64,000 nucleotides of DNA, taken from the NCBI RefSeq assembly GCF_003309065.1, contig NZ_POAF01000001.1, forward strand, positions 124,001 through 188,000, read 5' to 3'. This DNA is from Glutamicibacter soli. Its GTDB lineage: Bacteria; Actinomycetota; Actinomycetes; Actinomycetales; Micrococcaceae. Of the stretch, positions 44,456 to 54,510 are shown one piece after another (the stretch's first letter is position 1; the number at the start of each line of letters is the position of its first letter). A program made the translations under genes and the position numbers. A model generated the notes under the pieces. It had not been told where the DNA came from. It was given only the letters and a program-made list of their open reading frames with translations, and did no database searches.

Positions 44456-46723
44456 CTAGCGCCGGGAGCCTGCGGTGGTGCGGTAGACGTCGTACACGCC
44501 GTCGATCCGGCGCACCTGGTTCAGCACGTGGCTCAGGAACTTCGGGTCGCCCATTTCGAAGGAGAAGCGGGAAATCGCCACACGTTCCCTGCTGGTCTGC
44601 ACCGAGGCGGAGAGGATGTTCAGGTGGTTCTCGGAGAGGATCCGGGTCACGTCTGAAAGCAGCGACTTGCGATCCAGCGCCTCGACCTGGATTTCCACCA
44701 GGAAGACCCCGTTGTGCTTCGAAGCCCAGGAGACGTTCACGATGCGGTCCGGCTCTCCGGCCAGCTGCGCCAGGTTCAGGCAGTCGGTGCGGTGCACCGA
44801 GACGCCGGCACCGCGGGTGACGAAGCCCTGGATCTCATCCGGCGGCACCGGGGTGCAGCAGCGGGCCAGCTTGACCAGCACGTCGCCCACTCCTTCCACG
44901 ATCACGCCGGCGTCGTTCCCGGTCCGCTTGGTGGGGGCGTTGACCTTGACGTCGGCTTCCTCGTCGACCTGCTCGGCCTCCGGAGGGCCGATGAGCGCGG
45001 TGAGGTGCTCGATGACGTTCTGCGCGCTGGTGTGCCCGTCGCCGACCGACTGGTAGAGCGCGGAGATGTCCGAGTGGTGCAGTTCGCTGGCCACTGCGGA
45101 GAGCAGGTCGTGCGTCATCAGCTTCTGCAGCGGCAGCTGGTTGCGGCGCAGCTCCTTGGTGAGCAGCTCCTTGCCCTTCTCGATCGCCTCCTCACGGCGC
45201 TCCTTGGAGAAGTAGCCGCGGATCTTGGCCTTGGCGCGCGGGGACTTGACGAAGTTCTGCCAGTCCTGGGAGGGCCCGGCGCCCTCGGCCTTGGAGGTGA
45301 AGACCTCCACCACGTCGCCCTGCTTGAGCTCGGTGTGCAATGGGACCAGCTTGCCGTTCACGCGGGAACCAATGGTGCGGTGCCCGACGTCGGTGTGGAT
45401 GGAATAGGCGAAGTCCACCGGGGTGGCGCCCACCGGCAGCGACATGATGTCGCCCTTCGGGGTGAAGACGTAGACTTCTGCGGAGCTGATGGTGTAGCGC
45501 AGCCCGTCCAGGAACTCCTCGGAGTCCTCGGTGTCGGCCTGCCATTCCATCAGGGAGCGCAGCCAGTCCATGTTCTGCTCCGGGGAGAGCATGGAGTTCG
45601 CGTGCTGCCCGTGCTTGTACTGGAAGTGCGCGGCCACGCCGTATTCGGCGCGCACGTGCATGTCGTGGGTGCGGATCTGGATCTCCACCGGTTTGCCCTC
45701 GGGGCCCATCACGGTGGTGTGCAGCGACTGGTACAGGTTCAGCTTCGGGATCGCGATGTAGTCCTTGAAGCGGTTGGGCAGCGGGTTCCACTGCGCGTGC
45801 ACCACGCCGAGGGCGCCGTAGCAGTCCTTGACGTTGTCCACCAGGATGCGCACGCCCATCAGGTCGTGGATGTCGTCGAAGTCCTTGCCGCGCACGATCA
45901 TCTTCTGGTAGATCGAGTAGTAGTGCTTCGGGCGGCCGGAGACCGACGCGTGGATCGCCACTTCGCCGAGATCCTTGTCCAGCGTCTGGCGGATGTTGGC
46001 CAGGTACTTCTCGCGTTCGGGGGTGCGGTCCCCCACCATGCGCACGATCTCCTGGTAGACCAGCGGGTGCAGCGCGGCGAAGGACAGGTCCTCCAGCTCC
46101 CACTTGACGGTGTTCATGCCCAGGCGGTGGGCCAGCGGCGCGAAGATCTCCAGGGTTTCCTTGGCCTTGCGCGAGCTGGATTCGGGCGAGACATAGCGCC
46201 AGGTGCGGGCGTTGTGCAGTCGGTCGGCCAGCTTGATCAGCAGCACCCGGATGTCGCGGGACATCGCCACCACCATCTTGCGCACCGTCTCGGCCGGGGC
46301 CGCGTCGCCGTAGGTGACCTTGTCCAGCTTCGTGACGCCGTCCACCAGCATCGCGATCTCCTCGGAGAATTCCTTCTTGACCGACTCCAGGGAGTACTCG
46401 GTGTCCTCCACGGTGTCATGCAGCAGGGCGGCGGCGAGGATCGAGCCGGTCATGCCCATTTCGGCCAGGATCGTGGCCACTGCCACCGGGTGGGTGATGT
46501 AGGGGTCCCCGCTCTTGCGCTTCTGCCCCTCGTGGTACTTCTCGGCGACCTCGTAGGCGTGGACCAGCAGGTCCAGGTCCGCCTTGGGGTGCTTGGACTT
46601 CACGGTACGCAGCAGCGGTTCCAGCGTCGGCGAGGTGCTCGGGGTGCTGCCGCGGCCTGCGAAGCGCACCAAACGTGAGATCGAGCGTCGTTTCCCATTG
46701 TTCAGGTTAGGCGTGTTGGCCAT
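44456..46723 (-). CDS. rel: Bifunctional (p)ppGpp synthetase/hydrolase
   Basis: Makes and degrades (p)ppGpp in the stringent response at the ribosome. From ATG 46721-46723 (GGAAGGAG upstream) it has 755 residues: an N-terminal HD hydrolase domain ([10 protein letters not shown], then [12 protein letters not shown], about 78-105), the synthetase domain ([53 protein letters not shown], about 245-360), a TGS domain ([20 protein letters not shown]), a zinc-finger/RIS part ([20 protein letters not shown]) and a C-terminal ACT domain. Both catalytic domains look intact. Confidence 0.96.
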   Translation of the reverse strand: MANTPNLNNGKRRSISRLVRFAGRGSTPSTSPTLEPLLRTVKSKHPKADLDLLVHAYEVAEKYHEGQKRKSGDPYITHPVAVATILAEMGMTGSILAAALLHDTVEDTEYSLESVKKEFSEEIAMLVDGVTKLDKVTYGDAAPAETVRKMVVAMSRDIRVLLIKLADRLHNARTWRYVSPESSSRKAKETLEIFAPLAHRLGMNTVKWELEDLSFAALHPLVYQEIVRMVGDRTPEREKYLANIRQTLDKDLGEVAIHASVSGRPKHYYSIYQKMIVRGKDFDDIHDLMGVRILVDNVKDCYGALGVVHAQWNPLPNRFKDYIAIPKLNLYQSLHTTVMGPEGKPVEIQIRTHDMHVRAEYGVAAHFQYKHGQHANSMLSPEQNMDWLRSLMEWQADTEDSEEFLDGLRYTISSAEVYVFTPKGDIMSLPVGATPVDFAYSIHTDVGHRTIGSRVNGKLVPLHTELKQGDVVEVFTSKAEGAGPSQDWQNFVKSPRAKAKIRGYFSKERREEAIEKGKELLTKELRRNQLPLQKLMTHDLLSAVASELHHSDISALYQSVGDGHTSAQNVIEHLTALIGPPEAEQVDEEADVKVNAPTKRTGNDAGVIVEGVGDVLVKLARCCTPVPPDEIQGFVTRGAGVSVHRTDCLNLAQLAGEPDRIVNVSWASKHNGVFLVEIQVEALDRKSLLSDVTRILSENHLNILSASVQTSRERVAISRFSFEMGDPKFLSHVLNQVRRIDGVYDVYRTTAGSRR

Positions 46724-46932
46724 GCCCCGCTCCTTCCACGTTGCACCGGTCAAACAGAGACGGCGTCGCGCACGGCGAGATGATCGCCAGGTGCCGACGC
46801 CACTGCCTGCGTTCGGTCGAGATCAGTGCCGCCGCGGGGGTTACCGCGGCTACCAGTAAAAACACGTTCTCCAGTTTATTCGTTATAGCACGTGAAACCG
46901 GTGTCCACGAATTCCGCGGTGTCATGGGTTAA

Positions 46933-46974
46933 GAAAATCGGCACCCGCCACACAGGTGGCGGGTGCCGATTTTC
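46933..46974 (-). terminator. Strong bidirectional terminator after secF
   Basis: A perfect 19-base stem (46933-46951 with 46956-46974) with an ACAG loop. Both outer arms end in A- or T-rich tips (GAAAATC/GATTTTC), so it can stop transcripts on the minus strand after secF. It separates yajC-secD-secF from rel. Confidence 0.85.
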
Positions 46975-46995
46975 TTCGGGCCGGGGGCCGGCGGA

Positions 46996-47970
46996 CTAGG
47001 CCGCGGCGGCTTCCAGCTTCTTGGTGTGCGCGACGACCTCGGGGTCGTTGCGGCGCAGCCACGCGTACAGCGGGGCCTGGACGAAGATCGTGGACAGGGT
47101 GCCCACGATGATGCCGACGAACAGGGCCAGCGACAGGTCCTTGAGCGTACCGGCGCCCAACAGGTAGGAACCGATGAAAAGGATCGAGGCGACCGGCAGG
47201 ACCGCCACCACGGAGGTGTTGATCGAGCGCACCAGGGTCTGGTTGATCGCCAGGTTCACCTGCTGCTCGAAGGTGCGTTCATTGCGCTTGGAGAAGTCCT
47301 TGGTGTTTTCGCGGATCTTGTCGAACACCACGACGGTGTCGTACAGCGAGTAGCTCAGGATCGTCAGGAAGCCGATGATCGCGCTCGGGGTGATCTCGAA
47401 ACCGGTCAGCGAGTAGATGCCGCCGGTCACGATGATCACCGTGAACAGGCCGATGATGGCGGCCAGCGACATCTTCCAGGTGCGGAAGTACGCGGCCATC
47501 AGCAGGCCCACCAGCACCACGAAGACCAGCAGGCCGACCAGGGCCTGGCGGGAGACGTCCTGTCCCCAGGTCGGGCCGATGAAGTTGCTGGTGACCTCGT
47601 CGGCGCTCACGCCGTAGCCGGCGGCCAGGTCCTTGGCGATGGCCAGGGTCTGGTCGTCGGACAGGCGCTCGGTCTGGATGCGCATGGTGCCCGGGGCGAT
47701 GTTGGTGACGGTCGCCTCGGCCTCCGGCGCGACGGCCTTGACTGCCTCCTCGCCGATGCCCTGCTCGGTGTGGGTCGTGTTCGACACGGTGAACTCCGAG
47801 CCGCCGCGGAAGTCGATGCCAAGGTTGAAGCCGCCCTTGACGACGGGCAACAGTATGGACAAGACCACCAGGACCGCCGCGATGCTGAACCACAGGCGGT
47901 GCTTGGAGGTGAACGGGTAGGAGCGTTTGCCCGTGTAGAGCTCGTTGCCCCACGTGACCAGCTTATTCAT
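46996..47970 (-). CDS. secF: Protein-export membrane protein SecF
   Basis: With SecD it uses the proton gradient to help SecYEG finish protein export. The 324 residues have six membrane segments, a first periplasmic loop with FNLGIDFRGGSEFTVSNTTH (about 68-87), and the core GFLTILSYSLYDTVVVFDKI (about 200-219), where the D1/D4-type motif SLYDTVVVFDKIREN is typical. The ATG at 47968-47970 overlaps secD by 8 bases. Confidence 0.95.
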   Translation of the reverse strand: MNKLVTWGNELYTGKRSYPFTSKHRLWFSIAAVLVVLSILLPVVKGGFNLGIDFRGGSEFTVSNTTHTEQGIGEEAVKAVAPEAEATVTNIAPGTMRIQTERLSDDQTLAIAKDLAAGYGVSADEVTSNFIGPTWGQDVSRQALVGLLVFVVLVGLLMAAYFRTWKMSLAAIIGLFTVIIVTGGIYSLTGFEITPSAIIGFLTILSYSLYDTVVVFDKIRENTKDFSKRNERTFEQQVNLAINQTLVRSINTSVVAVLPVASILFIGSYLLGAGTLKDLSLALFVGIIVGTLSTIFVQAPLYAWLRRNDPEVVAHTKKLEAAAA

Positions 47971-49699
47971 TGTTCTCCTCCTGCGCCTGGTCCTTGGCGG
48001 CCTTCGACTTGGTGGAGGCGGAGACCGCTTCGGCGCGGCGGCGTTCGGCGATGGTCATGCGCTTGGCGGCCTCTGCGCCCGCCTTCTGGTTCTTCTTCCC
48101 GCGGTTCGCATCGACGTTGTCGGTGAAGCGGCGGATCTGGCCCGCGCCTTTGTACAGCGGCTCGGCGCCGAGCAGCGAGGGGTCCAGGCCGGAGAAGCGG
48201 TGGCCCTCGGCGAAGAACTTCGTGCGTGCCAGCAGCACCAGCGTCGGGTGGGTCATGCCGTACACGACCACGAGGTCGATGATGGCGGTCAAACCCAAGG
48301 TGAAGGCGAAGCCTCGCACGTTGCCCACGGCCACGATGTACAGCACCACGGCCGCCAGCACGTTGACCGCCTTGGAGGCCAGGATGGTGCGCTCGGCGCG
48401 CTTCCAGCCGATGGCCACGGCGCTTGCCAGCGGACGCCCGTCGCGCAGCTCATCGCGCACGCGTTCGAAGTACACGATGAACGAGTCGGCGATCAGGCCG
48501 ATGGCCACGATCAGGCCTGCCACGCCGGCCAGCGACAGGCGGTAGTTCATGCCCCAGCCCAGCAGCACCAGCGCCAGGTAGGTCAGCACGCCGGAGGCGA
48601 TCAGCGACGCAATGGTCACGAAGCCCAGCGCGCGGTACTGGAAGATCGAGTAGATGAACACCGCGAACAGGCCGATGATGCCGGCGATCAGGCCGGCCTT
48701 GAGCTGGTCGGCGCCGAGGGTGGCGGAGACCTGCTGCTCGGACTGGATGTCGAAGCTGATCGGTAGGGCGCCGTACTTCAGCTGCTCGGCCAGCGCCTGG
48801 CTGGTCTCCTGGGTGAAGCCGCCGGAAATCTGCGGGCGGCCGTCGGAGATCACGGCGTTGGTCGTCGGGGCGGAGATCGTGTTGCCGTCGAGCACGATGG
48901 CGAACTGGTTGCGCGAACCGGTCAGCGAGATCAGCCGCTGGGTGGTGTCGGCGAAGGTCTTGGTGCCTTCGGAGTTGAACTCGATGACCACAACCCATTC
49001 GCCGGTGACCGAGCCGTTCACGCCGCGCGCCAGCTGGGCGTAGGCGTCGGAAATCTGGTCGCCGGGGATCTCCTGCGGGCCGAGGATGTACTTCACGCCC
49101 ATGCGCTCATCGCACGAGATCATCGGCTTGGCAGGATCGTGCGTGGTGGTGCTGGCTTCCTTCAGCTCGGTCGGGCAGTCGTAGGCCTCGAACTGCTTGT
49201 ACAGGTCTGCGCTGATCCAGTTGGTATCCGAAGGGTTCTCCGGTTTGCCGGTCGGCTTCGGCAGGTCCTTGGCAGGGGTGCGGTCGGCCTCCGGGGTGGC
49301 GGTGAACGCGCCGGTGATCAGCACCGGGCGGAACTCCATGTTCGCCGAGGCCTGGATCAGGTCGCGGGTCTCCTGGCTCGGAACACCCGGCATCGAGACG
49401 ACGACGTTGCGTCCGGACTGGGTGGTGATTTCCGATTCGGTCACGCCGGCGCCGTCAACGCGCTGGCGGATGATCTCCACCGCCTGGTCCAGCTGCTCCT
49501 GGCTGATTGCCTGGTCGCCCTGGACACGCGGGGCCAGGATCATCTGGGTGCCGCCCTCCAGGTCCAGCGCGAGCTTCGGTGCGAAGCTCGTCTTGCCGCT
49601 GAGCACGCCGCCCACCAGCACGCCGGAGGCGATGAGGAAGACCACCAGCAGCCACAGCAAGGCTTTGCGTGCCTGCTTCACAGGTCTAATTGATGACAT
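47963..49699 (-). CDS. secD: Protein-export membrane protein SecD
   Basis: Partner of SecF. The 578 residues carry a first membrane segment, LALDLEGGTQMILAP (about 40-54), a large periplasmic region of about 300 residues, and the C-terminal membrane half with GLIVAIGLIADSFIVYFERV (about 393-412; relatives often read GMAVDANVLIFERI, here ADSFIVYFERV). It ends in a charged cytoplasmic tail. It lies between yajC and secF; the genes overlap or are close, so they form one operon. Confidence 0.94.
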   Translation of the reverse strand: MSSIRPVKQARKALLWLLVVFLIASGVLVGGVLSGKTSFAPKLALDLEGGTQMILAPRVQGDQAISQEQLDQAVEIIRQRVDGAGVTESEITTQSGRNVVVSMPGVPSQETRDLIQASANMEFRPVLITGAFTATPEADRTPAKDLPKPTGKPENPSDTNWISADLYKQFEAYDCPTELKEASTTTHDPAKPMISCDERMGVKYILGPQEIPGDQISDAYAQLARGVNGSVTGEWVVVIEFNSEGTKTFADTTQRLISLTGSRNQFAIVLDGNTISAPTTNAVISDGRPQISGGFTQETSQALAEQLKYGALPISFDIQSEQQVSATLGADQLKAGLIAGIIGLFAVFIYSIFQYRALGFVTIASLIASGVLTYLALVLLGWGMNYRLSLAGVAGLIVAIGLIADSFIVYFERVRDELRDGRPLASAVAIGWKRAERTILASKAVNVLAAVVLYIVAVGNVRGFAFTLGLTAIIDLVVVYGMTHPTLVLLARTKFFAEGHRFSGLDPSLLGAEPLYKGAGQIRRFTDNVDANRGKKNQKAGAEAAKRMTIAERRRAEAVSASTKSKAAKDQAQEENNE

Positions 49700-49755
49700 C
49701 TAATGTGCTTTCTCGTCTAGGCGGACCAGATGCGGACCGCCGCGAATCGGCCTGG

Positions 49756-50175
49756 CTAGGCGTTGCGCTCGTCCTTGCCCTCGTCGTTCAGGCGACGAAG
49801 GGACTCCTCCGGGGTTTCCACGGTGGACGACGGGGCATCGGCCTCGGCCACAGCAGGGGCGGCCGCCGCGGCAGCAGCGTCGTTGTCCAGGAAGGTTGCA
49901 ATGGCCTGGCGGTGCAGGGTCAGCACCACGCCGTTGGCGACTTCGACCTGCACGCGGTCCTCGGCGTCGATACCGACGACGGTGCCGAAGATGCCCGAAT
50001 TGGTCATGACCTTCGCACCCGGGACGGTGTTGTTCTTCAGTTTCTCCTGCTGGGCTGCCTGCTTCTTGCGCCCGCGGAACATCATGAAAATCAGCACTGC
50101 GAACAGCGCGATCATCAGGATCATCGAGGGGTTGAAGCCGCCGCCGGCGGCTTGGGCGATCACCAGAGAGTTCAC
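49756..50175 (-). CDS. yajC: Sec translocase accessory subunit YajC
   Basis: A small inner-membrane protein associated with SecDF. The 139-residue protein starts at GTG 50173-50175, has one membrane segment (MILMIALFAVLIFMMF, about 19-34), the family block RGRKKQAAQQEKLKNNTVPG (about 35-54) followed by AKVMTNSGIFGTVVGID, and an Ala/Glu-rich tail. It leads yajC-secD-secF, downstream of the ruv operon terminator. Confidence 0.92.
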   Translation of the reverse strand: MNSLVIAQAAGGGFNPSMILMIALFAVLIFMMFRGRKKQAAQQEKLKNNTVPGAKVMTNSGIFGTVVGIDAEDRVQVEVANGVVLTLHRQAIATFLDNDAAAAAAAPAVAEADAPSSTVETPEESLRRLNDEGKDERNA

Positions 50176-50252
50176 GTAAATTACCTGCTAACGATTCGTT
50201 GCGAATGCTGAAAATTCGGGATGCTGCGGGCGTCAGCGACGCGCAAAACAGC

Positions 50253-50300
50253 AAAGACGCCCCACCCAGGCCCTGTCGAGGGCATAGGTCAGGCGTCTTT
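50253..50300 (-). terminator. Terminator after the pdxT-yebC-ruvCAB operon
   Basis: Arms AAAGACGCC (50253-50261) and GGCGTCTTT (50292-50300) enclose a second small stem (GCCCT/AGGGC). On the minus strand the sequence continues GCTGTTTTG. It is 60 bases past the ruvB stop. Confidence 0.75.
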
Positions 50301-50360
50301 AGTCTAATGGGTGCGCGACTACGGGCGAACCATTTACGCGTCCGGTGAAGCGATGCTGGT

Positions 50361-51410
50361 CTAATCCTCATCGTTTTCATAGCTTTGGGCGCTGGCGAAA
50401 ATGGCGTCCTTGGGCATGGCGATCCCCAGATGCTGCCAGGCGCTGGGCATTGCGATTCGCCCGCGCGGGGTGCGTCCCATCAAGCCCTCGCGCACGAGGT
50501 ATGGCTCGGCGACGGTCTCCACGGTTTCGGTTTCCTCACCGACCGCAATGGCCAGGGTGGACAGGCCCACCGGTCCCCCGCCGAACTTCAGGCACAGCGC
50601 CTCGAGCACCGACCGGTCAAGTCGGTCCAATCCCCTGGAGTCGACCTCGTACATGTCCAGCGCGGCTGCCGCGGATTGGGCGTCGATCTCCTCGAGCTTG
50701 TGCACCAGCGCCCAGTCGCGCACGCGGCGCAGCAGGCGGTTGGCGATGCGCGGGGTCCCGCGGGAGCGTCCGGCGATTTCGGAGAAGGCTGCCGAGGTAA
50801 CCCGCAGGTCCAGCATCATGGCCGAGCGGCGCAGCACCAGCTCAAGCTCCTCGACGGCGTAGAACTCCAGATGGCCGGTGAAGCCGAAGCGGTCGCGCAG
50901 CGGGCCGGGCAGCAGGCCTGCGCGGGTGGTGGCGCCCACCAGGGTGAACGGCGGCAAATCCAGCGGGATGGCGGTCGCGCCGGCGCCCTTGCCCACGACG
51001 ATGTCGACGCGGAAGTCCTCCATCGCCATGTAGAGCATTTCCTCGGCCGGCCGCGACATGCGGTGGATCTCGTCCAGAAACAGCACTTCGCCTTCGGTCA
51101 GCGAGGACAGGATGGCGGCCAGGTCGCCGGCATGCTGGATGGCAGGTCCCGAGGAGATGCGCAGCGGCGCGTTCATTTCCGCGGCGATGATCATCGACAA
51201 GGTGGTCTTGCCCAGCCCCGGAGGGCCTGAAAGCAGCACGTGGTCGGCGCTGCGTTCGCGGATCTTGGCCGCTTCGAGCACCAGGGAAAGCTGCTGGCGC
51301 ACGCGGGACTGGCCCACGAAGTCGTCCAGGTTGCGCGGGCGCAGCGCGGCTTCCAGCGCATGCTCCTCCGGTTCGCTTCCGGCGTGGGTCAGCGGTTTGG
51401 AATCAGACAC
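50361..51410 (-). CDS. ruvB: Holliday junction DNA helicase subunit RuvB
   Basis: The AAA+ motor of branch migration. The 349 residues show [20 protein letters not shown] (about 24-43), Walker [21 protein letters not shown] (about 60-79), Walker [20 protein letters not shown] (about 109-127), the sensor GATTRAG (about 158) and the C-terminal winged helix with [12 protein letters not shown] (about 310). The start is GTG. It lies 9 bases after ruvA. Confidence 0.96.
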   Translation of the reverse strand: MSDSKPLTHAGSEPEEHALEAALRPRNLDDFVGQSRVRQQLSLVLEAAKIRERSADHVLLSGPPGLGKTTLSMIIAAEMNAPLRISSGPAIQHAGDLAAILSSLTEGEVLFLDEIHRMSRPAEEMLYMAMEDFRVDIVVGKGAGATAIPLDLPPFTLVGATTRAGLLPGPLRDRFGFTGHLEFYAVEELELVLRRSAMMLDLRVTSAAFSEIAGRSRGTPRIANRLLRRVRDWALVHKLEEIDAQSAAAALDMYEVDSRGLDRLDRSVLEALCLKFGGGPVGLSTLAIAVGEETETVETVAEPYLVREGLMGRTPRGRIAMPSAWQHLGIAMPKDAIFASAQSYENDED

Positions 51411-51419
51411 GGAGTAATC

Positions 51420-52043
51420 CTATCGGGCGCGGTTGGCGCTGGACATGCTGCGCAGGGCCGCGCGCAGGATGTCGGCCACGTTGCCGGTGGCGACGATGTC
51501 GGGATCCGCCTTGGACAGCGCCTTGAGCGTGGCGGTGGCATCCTTCTCGCTCCAGCCCAGCCCGGTGAGCGCCTCGATGACCTGCGGTTCCCAGACCGAG
51601 GCGGAACCGGCGGCTGCGGATCCGGAGGGCACCGGGGCGCCGGTGGGAACGAGCTTGCCGTTCAGCTCCAGCACGATGCGGCTGGCGCCCTTGGGGCCGA
51701 TGCCGGAGACCTTGGTGAAGGCGGCGGTGTCCTTGGTGTTGGCGGCGATGCGCACTTCTTCGGGGGTGTGCACGGCGAGGATGGCCAGGCCGGTACGCGG
51801 CCCGATGCCGGAAACGCCGATCAGCACCTCGAAAACGTCGCGTTCCTCGGTGGTGGCGAAGCCGAACAGGGTCATCGAGTCCTCGCGCACCACCATGGAG
51901 GTGTGCACGGTGGCCTCGCGTCCCTGGTGCAGGGTGGACAGCGTGCCGGGGGTGGCATTGACCAACATGCCAAAGCCGTTCACGTTGAGCACGGCGGTGT
52001 TCAGGGACACCGCTTGGACGGTGCCGGTCAATGAGCTGATCAT
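51420..52043 (-). CDS. ruvA: Holliday junction DNA helicase subunit RuvA
   Basis: Tetrameric DNA-binding subunit that holds the four-way junction for RuvB. The 207 residues have the N-terminal OB-fold (SLTGTVQAVSLNTAVLNVNG, about 3-22), two helix-hairpin-helix motifs (LIGVSGIGPRTGLAIL at about 74 and FTKVSGIGPKGASRIVLEL at about 109) and a C-terminal UBA-like domain with VIEALTGLGWSEKDATATL. AAGGAGTG precedes the ATG. Confidence 0.95.
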   Translation of the reverse strand: MISSLTGTVQAVSLNTAVLNVNGFGMLVNATPGTLSTLHQGREATVHTSMVVREDSMTLFGFATTEERDVFEVLIGVSGIGPRTGLAILAVHTPEEVRIAANTKDTAAFTKVSGIGPKGASRIVLELNGKLVPTGAPVPSGSAAAGSASVWEPQVIEALTGLGWSEKDATATLKALSKADPDIVATGNVADILRAALRSMSSANRAR

Positions 52044-52128
52044 GCCACTCCTTGGGATATATGTTCGATCCCAGACAGTTTATCGAAGATACCTACGAAG
52101 CGCGACGTCTGCCTGTCGCGGGTGAGTC

Positions 52129-52728
52129 TCAGCGCCGAGCGGCGCGGTGCTTGGCCGAAGCCTCGGCGGCGATCCAGGCGCGTTGGGCGGTGGTGAGCTG
52201 CCGGGACCCGGAGGAGCTGGCAGCGGAGGCGGAGGCATTGGAGCCGGCGGCCGCGCCGCGCCATGCGTGGGCGATCGCCAGGGCGACCGCGTCGGCGGCG
52301 TCAGCTGGTTTGGGTGGCTCGTCCAGGCGGCAGATCTTCGCGACCATCTTGCCGATGGCGGCCTTGGTGGCCTGCCCGGAGCCGGTGACCGCGGCCTTGA
52401 CCTCGGTCGGGGTATGCAACGCCACGGGGATGCCGCGGCGGGCGGCGGCGGTGATGACGATGCCGGTCACCTGCGCGGTGCCGATCACCGTTGAGACGTT
52501 GACCTGGGCGAAAACCCGTTCGATGGCCAGCACGTCCGGCTTGTGGGTATCCAGCCAGGCGTCGATCGCGTTCGCGATGGCCAGCAGGCGGGCATCCAGC
52601 GGGGTGCCCGGCGGCGTGCCCGCGACGGTGACGTCGACGAGTTCTACTAGTCGGCTTGCAGAAACGTCGACCACGGCCAACCCGCAGCGGGTCAGGCCGG
52701 GGTCGACGCCCACGACTCGAAGGGACAA
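52129..52728 (-). CDS. ruvC: Crossover junction endodeoxyribonuclease RuvC
   Basis: Resolves Holliday junctions by paired nicks. Acidic catalytic positions appear in [18 protein letters not shown] (about 4-21), [17 protein letters not shown] (about 67-83) and the C-terminal [14 protein letters not shown] (about 138-151). The start is TTG (52726-52728), supported by alignment to the family N-terminus and located 4 bases after yebC; the AGGGG upstream is only 2 bases away, so initiation may depend on coupling. The protein has an extra Ala/Ser-rich C-terminal tail of about 45 residues. Confidence 0.93.
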   Translation of the reverse strand: MSLRVVGVDPGLTRCGLAVVDVSASRLVELVDVTVAGTPPGTPLDARLLAIANAIDAWLDTHKPDVLAIERVFAQVNVSTVIGTAQVTGIVITAAARRGIPVALHTPTEVKAAVTGSGQATKAAIGKMVAKICRLDEPPKPADAADAVALAIAHAWRGAAAGSNASASAASSSGSRQLTTAQRAWIAAEASAKHRAARR

Positions 52729-52732
52729 ACCC

Positions 52733-53491
52733 CTAGTTCTCCTCGTCCAGCGCTGCGCGAACCTCGTCGGACAGGTCGGCGTTGGTGTAGACGTTCTGCA
52801 CGTCGTCCAGCTCTTCCAGCGCGTCGAACAGCTTCAAGAACTTGCGGGCCCCGTCCACGTCCAGGTCCACCTTCATGGACGGCAGGAATTCCATTTCGTC
52901 GGACTCGTAGGCGATTTCGGCCTCATCCAGCGCAGCTGCCACGGCGCGCAGGTCGCTTGGCTCGCAGACGATGGCGAAGCTGTCGTCCTCGTCCAGGATC
53001 TCGTCGGCACCCGCGTCCAGGACAACCATCAGCAAATCGTCTTCGGTCAGCTCGCCCTTCGGCAGGCGGACAACGCCCTTGCGGGCGAACAGGTAGCTCA
53101 CGGAGCCTGGGTCGGCAACGGAGCCGCCGTTGCGGGTGATGCCCACGCGGACCTCGGAGGCCGCACGGTTCTTGTTGTCGGTGAGGCACTCGATCAGCAG
53201 TGCGGAGCCCTGCGGACCGCGCGCTTCGTAGATGATTTCGGTGTAGTCGACGACCTCGCCGGTCAGGCCTGCACCACGCTTGACGGCGCGGTCGATGTTG
53301 TTGATCGGCACGGAGTTCTTCTTGGCCTTGCTGACCGCAAGTTCAAGAGCAGGGTTGCCGGCCATATCGGCACCGCCGGCACGGGCTGCTACTTCGATGC
53401 CCTTGATGAATTTCGCGAAGGCCTTGGCGCGCTTGGCGTCAATGGCTGCCTTCTTGTGCTTGGTTGTTGCCCATTTGGAGTGGCCTGACAT
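52733..53491 (-). CDS. YebC/PmpR-family DNA-binding protein
   Basis: A 252-residue protein of the YebC family, seen as transcriptional regulators in several bacteria and, in recent work on relatives, as factors that help ribosomes through proline stretches. The family signature opens it: [20 protein letters not shown] (1-20), followed by [20 protein letters not shown] (about 46-65), [20 protein letters not shown], and the acidic third domain ([11 protein letters not shown]). It lies between pdxT and ruvC, a conserved order. Confidence 0.94.
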   Translation of the reverse strand: MSGHSKWATTKHKKAAIDAKRAKAFAKFIKGIEVAARAGGADMAGNPALELAVSKAKKNSVPINNIDRAVKRGAGLTGEVVDYTEIIYEARGPQGSALLIECLTDNKNRAASEVRVGITRNGGSVADPGSVSYLFARKGVVRLPKGELTEDDLLMVVLDAGADEILDEDDSFAIVCEPSDLRAVAAALDEAEIAYESDEMEFLPSMKVDLDVDGARKFLKLFDALEELDDVQNVYTNADLSDEVRAALDEEN

Positions 53492-53494
53492 GCT

Positions 53495-54106
53495 TTAAGC
53501 GTCTCCTCGCGTAATTTTGATGAAGAATTCATGGATGGCAGCGCTTCCGGATACCTCCGGATGAAAGCTGGTTGCCAACAGATTTCCCTGACGTACTGCA
53601 ACGATTCTACCTCGTGACGACGGATCCGCTCCGGGTACGGTGCTGATCACTTCAACGTCCGGGCCAACCTGCACCGCTTCAGGTGCTCGGATGAACACCG
53701 CTTCGAGGTTGACGCCGTTGAAATCCAGTCGGTTCTCGAACGAATCGACCTGCCGTCCGAAAGCGTTGCGACGAACCGTCATGTCGATCCCGCCGAAAGT
53801 CTCCTGGACCGCGCTATTGCTGGCAACGGCGGGATTTTCCAGACGATCAGCCAGCATGATCATTCCTGCGCAAGAACCGTAGGCCGGCATGCCGTCGGCA
53901 ATACGTTGGCGAATCGGATCAGCGAGACCATAAATGCGCGACAGTCGGTCAATCACCGACGACTCGCCGCCAGGAATAACTAGCGCGTCGATCCGCCCCA
54001 GATCTTCAACAGTACGCACGGGCACAGCGACTTCACCAAGTTCTGTCAACGAAGCGAGGTGTTCACGAAAATCACCCTGCAGGGCAAGGACACCGAAGAG
54101 CGGCAT
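53495..54106 (-). CDS. pdxT: Pyridoxal 5'-phosphate synthase, glutaminase subunit
   Basis: Hydrolyses glutamine and feeds ammonia to PdxS in PLP synthesis. From ATG 54104-54106 (GAAGGT upstream) it has 203 residues, with FGVLALQGDFREHLASL (about 4-20), IPGGESSVIDRL (about 47), the nucleophile in PAYGSCAGMIMLA (about 77-89) and the His/Glu pair FHPEVSGS (about 182). PdxS is not next to it, as it usually would be, but about 7.8 kb away beyond seven other genes. It leads pdxT-yebC-ruvC-ruvA-ruvB. Confidence 0.94.
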   Translation of the reverse strand: MPLFGVLALQGDFREHLASLTELGEVAVPVRTVEDLGRIDALVIPGGESSVIDRLSRIYGLADPIRQRIADGMPAYGSCAGMIMLADRLENPAVASNSAVQETFGGIDMTVRRNAFGRQVDSFENRLDFNGVNLEAVFIRAPEAVQVGPDVEVISTVPGADPSSRGRIVAVRQGNLLATSFHPEVSGSAAIHEFFIKITRGDA

Positions 54107-54510
54107 GGTTCTACCTTCACAATTGAATCGATCCCCCACGGACTCGACGCTCAAAAAACGGAATCCATCGGGACAGCGCGCAGGCAATCCAGCAAGCGCC
54201 GGATCAACGTTATTCCTCCCCCACAGCTCATACAGGTTTTATTACCAGGCGTGTCGCGATTCTTTCGCATCTCCAGAAGTGCTCGAGACAACTATCTGCG
54301 TTGCCCACTTCCGCACTTGACTACCACTAGTGGGCTCGCGGTCTGAATTGCATACCAGCAGCTTTGAGTAGATTCCGGAATTTTCAAGTAAGCACGACTG
54401 CATCGCTTTGCGCCAGTTATCCACAGATTTGAACAAAACTCTCCCAATCTTTGAGCGCCGGGCATAGGATGACGCTCACTACGGCATCCTAGTGATTACG
54501 GAGAGTTCCT
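54107..54510 (+). other. 404-base intergenic region with a consensus DnaA box
   Basis: No gene-like frame is seen between the divergent pdxT and the lipoprotein gene. It is AT-richer than the left-hand DNA. A perfect DnaA-box 9-mer TTATCCACA lies at 54417-54425. No clear promoter was recognised. GGAGAG (54499-54504) serves as ribosome site for the lipoprotein gene. Confidence 0.6.

Noticed and set aside
44714-46678. A 654-codon plus-strand frame opposite rel
   Set aside because: Shadow frame rich in Gly, Val, His and Asp without domains.
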